DNA of 64,000 bases from Candidatus Binatus sp. GTDB lineage: Bacteria; Desulfobacterota; Binatia; Binatales; Binataceae. The notes under the pieces were generated by a model. That model ran no database searches and was not told the DNA's origin. It saw only the letters and a list, made by a program, of their open reading frames with translations. The stretch lies in the NCBI RefSeq assembly GCF_030646925.1, contig NZ_JAUSKL010000021.1:1-64000 (forward strand). Reading direction: 5' to 3'. Positions 8,793 to 17,397 of the stretch are shown here, piece after piece (the first letter of the stretch is position 1; each line of letters opens with the position of its first letter). The position numbers and the translations under genes are program-made.

Positions 8793-9803
8793 CTATTCAA
8801 TTAGATTAAGCAGTTCGAGTTCGGTCTCGGCCGTGCGGCGGCCGATACTGGCAAGCTCGACGCTGTTGACGAATTTGTCCATATGCCGGCGCGCCTGGCT
8901 GATCGTGATGATACCCCAGCGCAAATTGCCGAAAACTTCCCAGAAGCGCGCCGCTTCCGGATCGACCGCCACGCCGCTCGCCTTCTCGTACGCCGCGAAA
9001 AAATCCTCGCGCGTGCCGAGGCCGCCGACTGGCATCTGATCGTTGCCGAAGCGCCACGCGCGCACGCACATCCATCCGACGTCTTCCATCGGATCGCCGA
9101 TGTGCGCGAGTTCCCAATCGAGAATCGAGCGCACGCCCTCGGGCCCAAAAATCACGTTACCGATTCGATAGTCGCCGTGGACCAGCGTCTTGCGCGGAGT
9201 TTTTGGAATTCGTCCGAGCAACCATCGAAAGGCCAGCTCGAACGTCGGATGCGGTTCCAGCGCGAGTTGGCGAAAATTATCTTCATAACGCCGGACTTCG
9301 GTGAGCGCCGCGTTGTCGCCCGGCTCGGAAAGAAAGCCAAGCTGATGCGCGACGGGATCGACGCGATGAATGCGCGCGAGGATGTCCGCAAGCTGCGCGG
9401 GCATCGCGGCGCGGGCCTTCGAGTAGGCGTCGTCGCGGAGCAGGCGCCGCGCAAGGGTCTCGCCCTCGACACGCTCCATGATGAAAAACGAGGAGCCCAG
9501 CACCGCGGGATCTTCGCAGATCCAGAACACCTCGGGCACCGGCACGCCTTCTTCGAAGGCGGCGCGGATAACCAGGAATTCATCACGGCGATTCGACGCG
9601 ATATTGTGCGCGCCCGGATCCTGCCGCATCACCATGCCGCGCCGCGTCACTTCGGCGCCGCGCTCCATGGTGCAATCGAAGGAGTAGATCTCGCGCGATG
9701 CTCCGCCCGGCATCTTGCGGAAATTTTCGATCGTGACTTTATCGAACGGCCCCTGCGCGCGGATGAAATCGGTCAGCCGCTCAGTCAGTTCGTTGTTATC
9801 CAT
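8793..9803 (-). CDS. Phosphotransferase family protein (APH / ACAD10-like kinase)
   Basis: A 336-residue protein with the aminoglycoside-phosphotransferase kinase fold. 'LVHGDYRIGNVIF' holds the catalytic Asp and the Asn, and 'ILDWELAHIGDP' holds the metal-binding Asp of the DFG-equivalent. 'SSFFIMERVEG' is the hinge region. This subfamily resembles the kinase domain of ACAD10/ACAD11, which phosphorylates hydroxyacyl-CoA in 4-hydroxy-acid catabolism (established knowledge). A small-molecule rather than drug-resistance role is therefore likelier. It leads the unit with DUF6285-like and CrtC-like genes. The substrate is not shown by sequence. Confidence 0.88.
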   Translation of the reverse strand: MDNNELTERLTDFIRAQGPFDKVTIENFRKMPGGASREIYSFDCTMERGAEVTRRGMVMRQDPGAHNIASNRRDEFLVIRAAFEEGVPVPEVFWICEDPAVLGSSFFIMERVEGETLARRLLRDDAYSKARAAMPAQLADILARIHRVDPVAHQLGFLSEPGDNAALTEVRRYEDNFRQLALEPHPTFELAFRWLLGRIPKTPRKTLVHGDYRIGNVIFGPEGVRSILDWELAHIGDPMEDVGWMCVRAWRFGNDQMPVGGLGTREDFFAAYEKASGVAVDPEAARFWEVFGNLRWGIITISQARRHMDKFVNSVELASIGRRTAETELELLNLIE

Positions 9804-9867
9804 TCAGTGAATCTCGAGCTCCGATCCGATGAAAAGCTCTAGCACAAACTTTCAGCGCTGCGCATGA

Positions 9868-10680
9868 TCAAGTTCGATGACCCACTACCTGCGCGATGCC
9901 GTCGCCGAGCAGATTGAAGCCGAGGATCGCGACGCCGATCGCGATACCGGGCGCGGTCGTGAGGTGCGGCGCGACCAGCAGGAACGCGCGGCCGGCGTCG
10001 AGCATGTTGCCCCAGCTCGGCGTCGGCGGCATCGCGCCGAGGCCGAGAAATGAGAGCGCCGCTTCGGCGCCGATGATGCCGCCGATGCCAAACGTTGCCT
10101 GCACTGCCAGCGGGCCGACGATGCCGGGAAGCAGATGCCGGAATAGCAATCGCGACTGGCGGGCGCCGAGGGTTTCGGCCGCGAGTACGTATTCACGTTC
10201 GCGCAGAGTTAGTACTTCGCCGCGGACGATTCGCGCATAGCCAGTCCATCCCATCGCGCTCAGAGCGATTACCAGGTCGAGCAGTCCGGGTCCGAGAATC
10301 GCCGCGAGCGCAATAGCCAGTAGTATTCCGGGAAACGCCAGTACGATATCAACTGCGCGCATCACTAGATTATCAATTCGCGGGCCGGAGAGCGCAGCGG
10401 CGCCACCGATCAGGCTCCCCACGATTAGCGAGAGCGCGACCACCGCGGCGGAGATCGAGAGCGAAAGTCGCGCACCCCACAGCACGCGCGCGAGCACGTC
10501 GCGTCCGAGCGCGTCGCATCCAAATGGATGAGCGAGACTCGGGCCGGCCAAAGAATTAGCCAGATCAATAGCCAGTGGATCGACGCGGAATACTAGTGGG
10601 CCGAGAATTGCGGACGCGATCAGCACAATGACTATTGCGATTCCGATCAACAGCGAAGGATTTCGGCTCGGCGGAGTCAC
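9868..10680 (-). CDS. ABC transporter permease, dipeptide/oligopeptide type (DppC-like)
   Basis: A 270-residue inner-membrane permease if started at GTG 10680, which overlaps the preceding stop as GTGA. The motif 'HPFGCDALGRDVLARVLWGA' near 50-70 is characteristic of DppC/OppC. Five to six hydrophobic segments follow. 'EYVLAAETLGA' near 166 is the EAA loop that contacts the ATPase. It forms a heteromer with the DppB-like protein encoded just upstream. No ATPase gene follows: the next gene leftward is the phosphotransferase. Substrate class (peptide, nickel, glutathione or other) cannot be decided. Confidence 0.92.
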   Translation of the reverse strand: MTPPSRNPSLLIGIAIVIVLIASAILGPLVFRVDPLAIDLANSLAGPSLAHPFGCDALGRDVLARVLWGARLSLSISAAVVALSLIVGSLIGGAAALSGPRIDNLVMRAVDIVLAFPGILLAIALAAILGPGLLDLVIALSAMGWTGYARIVRGEVLTLREREYVLAAETLGARQSRLLFRHLLPGIVGPLAVQATFGIGGIIGAEAALSFLGLGAMPPTPSWGNMLDAGRAFLLVAPHLTTAPGIAIGVAILGFNLLGDGIAQVVGHRT

Positions 10681-11597
10681 GAGACCCTCACGCGGGGATC
10701 GACGAGTGCGTATATAAGATCGGTCGCCAGGTTCACCACGACGTAGGTGAGCGCAAATGCCAGGACGCATCCTTCGACAGTTGGATAATCGCGCGCGCCG
10801 ATCGCGCTGATCAGCAGGCGGCCGAGGCCGGGCCAGGAAAAAATCATCTCGGTGATGAGCGTGCCGCTCAAAAGCGCGCCCATCTGCAAGCCGACGATGG
10901 TGATGACCGAGGTGAGCGCGTTTTTCAGGCCGTGGCGAATTAGCGCCGCTCGTTCGCTGAGGCCTTTGCTGATCGCGGTGCGCATATAGTCGCTCTCGCG
11001 CACGCCGATCAAGCTTTGGCGGAGCATCCGCGCGATGATCGCGGCGAGCGCGGTGCCAAGCGTGATCGCGGGCAGGACCAGGTGCGAGAAACCGCCGCGT
11101 CCGGTGAGCGGAAGCCAGCGCAGATCGAGCGAGAAGAGAATCATCAGCAGCGGGCCGAGGTAGATGTGCGGCACCGAGATGCCGAGAATCGCGAAACCCA
11201 TCGCGGCGATATCGCCGACGCCGCCCGGCCTCGAACCCGCGATAATACCGAGCGGAAATGCAATCAGGAGTGCGACCAGCATCCCCGCCGCGGCCAACTC
11301 GATGGTGGCAGGATACCGTTCGGCGATGATGCGTGAGACGGGTCTACGGTACGAAATCGATTCGCCGAGATCGCCGACCGCGAGTCCGCCGAGATAGTCG
11401 ATGTACTGTTCGACGATGGGGCGGTCGAGGCCGAGTTGATGGCGCATCCCTTCGATGTCGGCGGGGGCCGCCGTCTCGCCGAGCATCGCGATCACGGGGT
11501 CGCCGGGCACCAGATGAATGATCGCGAAGGTGAGCGTGGCGACGCCGAGTGCGACCGGGATCAATGCGAGCAGACGCCGCGCGAGATATCCAATCAC
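10677..11597 (-). CDS. ABC transporter permease, dipeptide/oligopeptide type (DppB-like)
   Basis: A 306-residue permease starting at GTG 11597, which overlaps the stop of the binding-protein gene as GTGA. The N-terminal 'ARRLLALIPVALGVATLTF' is the first membrane helix, and 'HLVPGDPVIAMLGE' is a DppB/OppB hallmark. 'SDYMRTAISKGLSERA' is the EAA-type loop. Its own stop overlaps the DppC-like start. The two four-base overlaps indicate coupled translation of binding protein, DppB and DppC in equal amounts. It imports a small peptide-like solute across the inner membrane together with its partner. Confidence 0.92.
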   Translation of the reverse strand: MIGYLARRLLALIPVALGVATLTFAIIHLVPGDPVIAMLGETAAPADIEGMRHQLGLDRPIVEQYIDYLGGLAVGDLGESISYRRPVSRIIAERYPATIELAAAGMLVALLIAFPLGIIAGSRPGGVGDIAAMGFAILGISVPHIYLGPLLMILFSLDLRWLPLTGRGGFSHLVLPAITLGTALAAIIARMLRQSLIGVRESDYMRTAISKGLSERAALIRHGLKNALTSVITIVGLQMGALLSGTLITEMIFSWPGLGRLLISAIGARDYPTVEGCVLAFALTYVVVNLATDLIYALVDPRVRVS

Positions 11598-13150
11598 TCG
11601 GCGGGCTCCGCAGCGCCGGGTTCCTGGAGCGTCAGCGTCGCCAGCGAGATCAAGCTGCCGTTCGGATACGGCGTGAAGCCGCGCAACTCGCGATTCATGA
11701 CCGCGATGGTATCGTCCCACCAGAGCGACACGTACGGCAAATCCTCGGCGGCGAGTCGCTGCACCTGCGCGTAGATATTTTTGCGCGCCGCCAAATCGAG
11801 AGTGCTATCTCCGCTCTCGACCAGACGATCCATTTCGGGATTCGAGTAATAGCCGCGATTCATCCCGTGCGGCGGCGTCATCTTCGAATCGAATACCATG
11901 TAGTAATGATGCGGGTCGTTGATGCCGACCCAATTCATCGAAGTGAGATCGAAATTGCCGCGCTGGATGTCGCTGTAGAACGTCGCGAATTCGTTGCTGC
12001 GAATATCGAGTGAGATACCAACCCGCTTGAGCATGGCTTGCAGCGCTTGCGCAAAGTTCAATTGCTCGGGCGTGGTTTTGTAAACGAACCGGAGACGGCG
12101 CATCCCGCCGGGACCGCGCGGATAGCCGGCCTGGTCGAGCAATGTATTCGCCCTTGCGAGATCGTAGTTGTAAACCGGCAAATTATCTTCGTATGCCCAG
12201 TTCTCCGGAGCGAGTAATCCAGTTGCTGCGCGGGCGCCGCCTCTTATCATCGACTGGATAATCGAAACGCGATCGATTGAGTATGCAATTGCGCGTCGTA
12301 CACGGACATCGCGAAGGTACGGATCGTGAAAGTTAAAGGCGAGATAGCGATAGCTACTCCCGGGCGACTTGCTAATCGCGAGATGCGGCTGTTTGCCGAG
12401 ATAGGGTAATACGTCGGGCTGGATATTGTTCTCGGAAAAATCGGCAACGCCTTCCGTAAGCTCGAGCGCACGGACGGTCGGATCCGGCACGACCTTGAAG
12501 AACAAGGTGCGAGGACCGGCGGCTGGAGCGGGGAAATAGGGATTGCGCTCGAGCACGATGGATTCGTCGCGGCTGAAACTCGTCATGCGAAACGGCCCCG
12601 CACCTGGCGGAGCGATCGCGACCGATCGCGCGGGCAGCGGAGTGCCGTCGGGGACGATATTCTGCAGCGCGAATTCGAGCGCTGGCGCATAGGCGTCCGT
12701 GGTCTTCATCTCGATTGTGTAGTCATCGACGGCGGTGACGGCTTTCAGTTGCGACAGACCGGCGCGCTTCGGCGTCATCGTTTCGGGCGCGAGAATCGAG
12801 TCGAAAGTATATTTCACGTCGCGCGCAGTCAGCGGACGGCCGTCGCCGAAGCGCACGCCGCGGCGAAGATGGAAAACGATCGTCGTCGCATCAGGACGCT
12901 CGAAACTCTCCGCGAGGCGCCCGACAAACTGGCCGTTGCGATCGATGCGGAGCAGCGAGTCGAATATCAGTTCGTTGATTCGCGATGAAAGAATGTCAGT
13001 GGCAAAGCGCGGATCGGTCGAGATTGGCGAGCCTTCGATATCGACCTGGATCGTAGCCACCGAGCGATGACCGGTCGCGTCGCCGCAGGCCGAAGTCGCG
13101 AGCAGTGTCAAAACGAGCAGGCGCGCATGCCACCGCCTCCCAGCACTCAT
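11594..13150 (-). CDS. Periplasmic substrate-binding lipoprotein, SBP_bac_5 (DppA/OppA) family
   Basis: About 518 residues from ATG 13150; in-frame ATGs lie slightly upstream, and none has a strong ribosome site. I chose this one because it gives a compact lipoprotein signal, 'LLVLTLLATSAC', with the acylated Cys at 22. Family features include 'DPRFATDILSSRINELIFDS', 'VVFHLRRGVRFGDGRPLTA'-type text (here 'FHLRRGVRFGDGRPL') and 'DVRVRRAIAYSIDR' near the middle. It captures a peptide-like ligand outside the inner membrane and passes it to the two permeases encoded downstream. The ligand is unknown. Confidence 0.92.
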   Translation of the reverse strand: MSAGRRWHARLLVLTLLATSACGDATGHRSVATIQVDIEGSPISTDPRFATDILSSRINELIFDSLLRIDRNGQFVGRLAESFERPDATTIVFHLRRGVRFGDGRPLTARDVKYTFDSILAPETMTPKRAGLSQLKAVTAVDDYTIEMKTTDAYAPALEFALQNIVPDGTPLPARSVAIAPPGAGPFRMTSFSRDESIVLERNPYFPAPAAGPRTLFFKVVPDPTVRALELTEGVADFSENNIQPDVLPYLGKQPHLAISKSPGSSYRYLAFNFHDPYLRDVRVRRAIAYSIDRVSIIQSMIRGGARAATGLLAPENWAYEDNLPVYNYDLARANTLLDQAGYPRGPGGMRRLRFVYKTTPEQLNFAQALQAMLKRVGISLDIRSNEFATFYSDIQRGNFDLTSMNWVGINDPHHYYMVFDSKMTPPHGMNRGYYSNPEMDRLVESGDSTLDLAARKNIYAQVQRLAAEDLPYVSLWWDDTIAVMNRELRGFTPYPNGSLISLATLTLQEPGAAEPAE

Positions 13151-13252
13151 CGTCCTCATCCGCATCGAAATCCGCAGCGGCCGTTTTGGCTTCATCGCTA
13201 TCGGCGCGATAATAGCAGAAGGATAGCGTCCTTTCGCTTCGGGAGAGCATCG

Positions 13253-13780
13253 ATGAATCAAGAATGGCGGTCGAAAATCCGGCTTCGCCAGGGCGACCTG
13301 ACCGGGGCGCCGGTGGACGCAATCGTGAACGCGGCGAATAACGACCTGATGCTGGGCGGCGGCGTCGCGGGCGCTATCCGGGCCAAGGGCGGCCCGAGTA
13401 TTCAGGCCGAATGCAACGCGATCGGGCGTATCGCGCTGGGGGAGGCGGCGATCACAGGCGCAGGATGGCTTAAGGCGCGGCACGTGATCCATGCGGCGAG
13501 CATGCGGCTGGGTGAATCGACGTCAGAGGAGAATTTGCGCCGCTCGACGCGGAATTCGCTGAAGCTCGCGGCGGAAAATTCGCTCAAGTCGATCGCGTTT
13601 CCGGCGATCGGCACCGGGATCGCAGGATTTCCGATCGAACGATGCGCGCAGGTGATGCTGGAAGAAGTGCGCGATCACTTGAAGCAATCGACGACGCTGG
13701 AATTGGTCGAATTCGTGCTGTTCGATCAAAATTCATTGCACATTTTCGAGAAAGCGCTCGCGTCGATGAAAGACTCGTGA
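13253..13780 (+). CDS. Macro domain protein (ADP-ribose binding)
   Basis: A 175-residue single macro domain starting at ATG 13253 after 'GGGAGAG'. 'GDLTGAPVDAIVNAANNDLM' contains the adenine-contacting Asp and the Asn-Ala-Ala-Asn motif; 'GGGVAGAIRAKGG' and 'FPAIGTGIAGFP' form the pyrophosphate loops. Such proteins bind ADP-ribose or remove O-acetyl or ADP-ribosyl groups. It is divergent from the peptide importer and lies about 90 bases before the aminotransferase gene. No ADP-ribosyltransferase or sirtuin is nearby, so it probably acts in general metabolite repair or signalling. Confidence 0.93.
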   Translation: MNQEWRSKIRLRQGDLTGAPVDAIVNAANNDLMLGGGVAGAIRAKGGPSIQAECNAIGRIALGEAAITGAGWLKARHVIHAASMRLGESTSEENLRRSTRNSLKLAAENSLKSIAFPAIGTGIAGFPIERCAQVMLEEVRDHLKQSTTLELVEFVLFDQNSLHIFEKALASMKDS

Positions 13781-13868
13781 TTGCGCCGCGCACTTGACCA
13801 CTTGGCGCCGCAGTAGGAATCTTGCGAGAATCGTCAGGATTCAACCAACTTGCCGCGAGGTACCCCGC

Positions 13869-15110
13869 GTGAAGCCTTACACATTCGAGCAGAGCGAAGC
13901 GCTCATGCAGCGCGCCAAAAAAGTCGTCCCGGGCGGAATCTACGGGCATCAGACGCCGCTCTTGCTGACCAGGGGCGCCTACCCGTCGTTCTTCGCGCGC
14001 GGCGAGGGCTCGCACATCTGGGACGTCGATGGCAACGAGTACATCGACTACATGTGTTCGTATGGCCCGATCGTGCTGGGCCATCGCCATCCCAAAGTAG
14101 AAGAGGCGGCCGCACGACAGATGAATCTCGGCAGTTGCTTCAACGCGCCGGGTCCGGTGTGGGTCGAGTTGGCGGAGCATCTGGTGTCGATCACGCCGTT
14201 CGCCGATTGGACCGTGTTCGGCAAGAACGGCTCGGACGTATGCACGTGGGCGACCGAAGTTGCGCGCCACGCGACGGGCCGCAGCAAAATCGCGATGTGC
14301 GCGGGCGCGTATCACGGCGCGCATGCGTGGTGCACGCCGGTGCCGAGCGGGGTCACGCCGGAGGATCGCGCCAACATGGTCTATTTTCGCTACAACGAAC
14401 TCGAGAGCCTGCGGCAAGCGGTCGATGAGAATCGCGGCAAGATCGCGGGCGTGATCCTGTCGCCGTTCAAGCATGACGCCGGCCACGATTCGGAGCTGCC
14501 GGTGGAAGGATTTTTGAGCGGCGTGCGAACAATTTGCGACGACAACGGGATCGTATTCATCCTCGACGACGTGCGCGCCGGATTCCGTCTGCACATGGGC
14601 GGCTCGGGCGAATTGTTTGGCGTGCGTCCCGATCTATCGACCTACTGCAAAGCGATTGCGAACGGGTATCCGCTTTCGGCGTGTCTCGGCCGCGACAGTT
14701 TGAAGCAAGCGGCGCAGGAAGTTTTCTTCACCGGTTCGTATTTCACCAGCGCGGAGCCGATGGCGGCGAGCCTCGCGACCTTGAAGGAGCTGCAGGCGAG
14801 CAACGGCATCGAGCGGATGCGCACGATCGGCGAGATGCTGCGCGCGGGATTGCTCGAGCAGGCGCGCGGCGCAGGCCTCGAGGTGGTGTACTCGGGGCCG
14901 CCTTCGCTTCCCTACATGACGTTCAAGGCGGACGCGGGTCACTTCGATCGGGCCAAGGTGTTCTGTGGCGAATGCTCGCGCAACGGCGTTTACTTTGCGC
15001 CGCGCCACAACTGGTTCATCTCGGCGGCGCACACGGAGCGCGATATCGAGCAGACGCTCAACGTCACCGAGCGCGCGTTCAAGGTGGTGCGCGATCAGTT
15101 CGGCGCGTAA
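13869..15110 (+). CDS. Class III aminotransferase, glutamate-1-semialdehyde mutase-like
   Basis: A 413-residue PLP enzyme from GTG 13869, preceded by 'GCGAGG'. 'FGKNGSDVCTWATEVAR' is the cofactor-phosphate region (NGS-D in place of the usual NGSEA). 'GAYHGAHAW' follows. 'FILDDVRAGFR' holds the Asp that contacts the pyridine nitrogen. 'TYCKAIANGYPLSA' holds the Schiff-base Lys. The overall form is that of HemL-like aminomutases, but 'DDVRAGFR' in place of the usual DEV(M/Q)TGFR suggests another substrate, perhaps an amino sugar or beta-amino acid. No heme genes are near. It converges with the amidase gene, 10 bases away. Confidence 0.88.
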   Translation: MKPYTFEQSEALMQRAKKVVPGGIYGHQTPLLLTRGAYPSFFARGEGSHIWDVDGNEYIDYMCSYGPIVLGHRHPKVEEAAARQMNLGSCFNAPGPVWVELAEHLVSITPFADWTVFGKNGSDVCTWATEVARHATGRSKIAMCAGAYHGAHAWCTPVPSGVTPEDRANMVYFRYNELESLRQAVDENRGKIAGVILSPFKHDAGHDSELPVEGFLSGVRTICDDNGIVFILDDVRAGFRLHMGGSGELFGVRPDLSTYCKAIANGYPLSACLGRDSLKQAAQEVFFTGSYFTSAEPMAASLATLKELQASNGIERMRTIGEMLRAGLLEQARGAGLEVVYSGPPSLPYMTFKADAGHFDRAKVFCGECSRNGVYFAPRHNWFISAAHTERDIEQTLNVTERAFKVVRDQFGA

Positions 15111-15120
15111 CGCCGCCGGA

Positions 15121-16530
15121 TCAGATCGAAGGCCACTTGTCGTTCCACGGGCGCGCCTGTTCGTAGGCGTAGGACGCCTGCAATACCAGGTCCTCGCGAT
15201 AACGCTCGGCGACAATCTGTAAGCCGCACGGCAATCCAGCGTCGGTGAATCCAGCACGAACCGACGCGCCGGGATGTCCGCTCAAGTTGAACGGATAGGT
15301 GAACACCACCGCTTCGAGAATGTCCTTCAGCGGATGACCATCGATCTCGCTCGGCGGTGGTCCGGCGGCGGCGAATGCTTCGGTCGGCAGCGTGGGCGTC
15401 ATCAGCAGATCGAACCGCTCGAATACGCGCCGGCACCATTCATTGAATTCGAGGCGACGCCGATACGCCGCGCCATAGTGCTGCCAGGTGACGCGGGCCG
15501 CGCCTTCGGTGCCGCTCAGAAACGCGCGGCCGAAATCGGCGCGATGCTCGTCGATATATCCGTGCAGCATCGCGTAGCTCTGCGAGCCGCCAAGCCGCAT
15601 CCAGTCCTTACCGGTCTCCGGCACGTCTTCTTCGAGCACGGTCACGTCATGCCCCAAATCCTTGAACACGGCGACTGCCTTTTCGACTTCGCGGAGCACC
15701 TCGCGCTGAACGTGATGGCCGAAGTCGCGATGAAACGCGATGCGCAGTTTTTTGGGGAGACGCTCCAGAGTTGCCGCGTAGGAAATTCCCGGAGGAGGCA
15801 CCGAATCGGGATCGATCGGATGATAGCCGGCGACCGCATCCATGTAGATCGCGGCGTCGCGCACGGTGCGCGTGAGCGGCCCGTACACCGCGGTATCGTT
15901 CCACTGCTGCATCCCGAGCATCGGATCGAGCGGAATGCGGCCCTTGGTGGGCTTCAGCCCGTAGCATCCGGTGTAGCACGCGGGAATGCGGACGGAGCCG
16001 CCGCCATCGGAGCCGGTCGCGAGCGGCACGACGCCGCCGGCAATCGCAGCCGAGCTTCCGCCCGACGATCCGCCGGGAGTGCGCGCGACGTTCCACGGAT
16101 TGCGCGTCACGCCAAAGAGTAAATTCTTGGTGAAGCCGGTGTAGCCGAACTCGGGTGCGTTGGTTTTGCCGATCACGATCGCGCCGGCCGCCTTGAGGCG
16201 CGACACCTGCACCGAATCCGACGCGGGCCGGTTGTCCTTGAATGGCTTGGAGCCGAAGGTGGTCGGCAAGCCCGCGACGTTTTCGAGATCCTTCACGCCG
16301 AGCGGGAGGCCGGCGAGCGGTCCGACCTCTTCGCGGCGCGCGATTTTTTCATCCAGCGCGCGCGCGTCGCGCATCGCCTGGTCGCCTCTGAGCGCGCAGA
16401 ATGCATTGAGCTTCGGATTCGTTTGCTCGATTCGCTTGATAGTCAGATCCATCAGCTCGCTGGGCTTCAGCTCACGGTTCCGAATCATCGCGGCGAGTTC
16501 GTAAGCGGATTTCCAATAAAGTTCGGACAT
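15121..16530 (-). CDS. Amidase signature family hydrolase
   Basis: A 469-residue amidase. The Ser-cisSer-Lys triad is visible as Lys80 ('PLGVKDL'), Ser155/156 in 'GGSSGGSSAA' and the nucleophile Ser178 in 'GSDGGGSVRIPA'. It hydrolyses an amide bond (members act on amides, N-acyl compounds or Glu-tRNA(Gln)). The absence of GatB/GatC partners argues against GatA. It is divergent from a TetR gene 153 bases away, and the palindrome between them may regulate both. Substrate unknown. Confidence 0.93.
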   Translation of the reverse strand: MSELYWKSAYELAAMIRNRELKPSELMDLTIKRIEQTNPKLNAFCALRGDQAMRDARALDEKIARREEVGPLAGLPLGVKDLENVAGLPTTFGSKPFKDNRPASDSVQVSRLKAAGAIVIGKTNAPEFGYTGFTKNLLFGVTRNPWNVARTPGGSSGGSSAAIAGGVVPLATGSDGGGSVRIPACYTGCYGLKPTKGRIPLDPMLGMQQWNDTAVYGPLTRTVRDAAIYMDAVAGYHPIDPDSVPPPGISYAATLERLPKKLRIAFHRDFGHHVQREVLREVEKAVAVFKDLGHDVTVLEEDVPETGKDWMRLGGSQSYAMLHGYIDEHRADFGRAFLSGTEGAARVTWQHYGAAYRRRLEFNEWCRRVFERFDLLMTPTLPTEAFAAAGPPPSEIDGHPLKDILEAVVFTYPFNLSGHPGASVRAGFTDAGLPCGLQIVAERYREDLVLQASYAYEQARPWNDKWPSI

Positions 16531-16656
16531 TGCGGAACCTCCCGCGCGCCGGGCGCATCTTCCAAAGGAAAGGAGCTGAATCGGCGGCCGTGTGGATACT
16601 TACTACGATCGGTCGCAGCCGACAAAGGGACCCGGCCGGCCGGTTCAATTGACTGC

Positions 16657-16670
16657 CTAACGGCCGTTAG
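16657..16670. promoter_or_regulatory. Perfect 14-base palindrome, candidate TetR operator
   Basis: CTAACGGCCGTTAG at 16657-16670 is perfectly self-complementary and sits 13 bases upstream of the TetR start, between divergent amidase and regulator genes. TetR-family regulators commonly repress their own gene and a divergent target through such sites. A second GC-only palindrome, CCGGCCGGCCGG, lies at 16632-16643 and may be a coincidence of composition. Binding is inferred, not shown. Confidence 0.6.
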
Positions 16671-16683
16671 ATAGATTTGGCCG

Positions 16684-17373
16684 ATGGCGATGCGTGGCAA
16701 TCCGAAAGATTCCGCGTCGCGCGCGGGAAGCAAGGTCGTCGAGTTGCGGCGGACGCCCGATACGCGCGACCGCGTGCTGCAGGTGGCGCAGGGGCTGTTC
16801 GCCGAGCGCGGCTATCGCGGCACCAGCCTCCGCGACATCGCCAAGCGAATCGGCATCAAGGCGCCGTCGCTGTTGCATCATTTTCCGTCGAAGCAGCAGC
16901 TTTACATCGCGGTGCTGGAGAAGATGTTCGAGAATCTCGAGGATGCCGCCAACGCGGTCGCGTGGGGGCGGGATAGCCGGCAGGATCGGATGCGGCAGGC
17001 GGTGGGCGACGCGATCGATTTTATCGCGAGCCACCCAGATTTCGTGCGCCTGATGTGGAAGGAGATGGCGGACGAGAGCGGGGTGGGGAGGCAGGTGCTT
17101 AAACGGCGGCTGCCACCGCTGTTTTCGATCGCGGTCAATTTCATTTTCGACGGGCAGCGCGATGGCGAGTTTCGGCCCGAAGTCGATCCGCGCCATTTCA
17201 TGTGGAGCCTTAATTCGATCACGATCGGCTACTTCACCACCGCGGCGATGATCAAGCGGCTGTGGAACATGAATCTGCTCGGGCCCGCGATGATCGAGCG
17301 GCGCAAGCGCGAAGTGATCGACACGGTGGAGCGGACGCTATTCACAACGCCGGGCAATCAAACGCCGCAATAG
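16684..17373 (+). CDS. TetR/AcrR family transcriptional regulator
   Basis: A 229-residue regulator. The helix-turn-helix lies at about 38-75, with 'GLFAERGYRGTSLRDIAK' and 'IKAPSLLHHFPSKQQLYIAV', the standard TetR signature ending in the HFxSK-LY helix. The remainder is a helical ligand-binding and dimerisation domain. It is probably a repressor relieved by a small hydrophobic ligand, controlling itself and perhaps the divergent amidase through the palindrome just upstream. An in-frame ATG six bases downstream of the chosen start is equally possible. Confidence 0.94.
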   Translation: MAMRGNPKDSASRAGSKVVELRRTPDTRDRVLQVAQGLFAERGYRGTSLRDIAKRIGIKAPSLLHHFPSKQQLYIAVLEKMFENLEDAANAVAWGRDSRQDRMRQAVGDAIDFIASHPDFVRLMWKEMADESGVGRQVLKRRLPPLFSIAVNFIFDGQRDGEFRPEVDPRHFMWSLNSITIGYFTTAAMIKRLWNMNLLGPAMIERRKREVIDTVERTLFTTPGNQTPQ

Positions 17374-17397
17374 ATCCGTTCGCGTCGAAACGAAGGC

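Noticed and set aside
16632-16643. CCGGCCGGCCGG as a second TetR operator
   Set aside because: It is only G and C in a GC-rich genome and does not resemble the CTAACGGCCGTTAG site.
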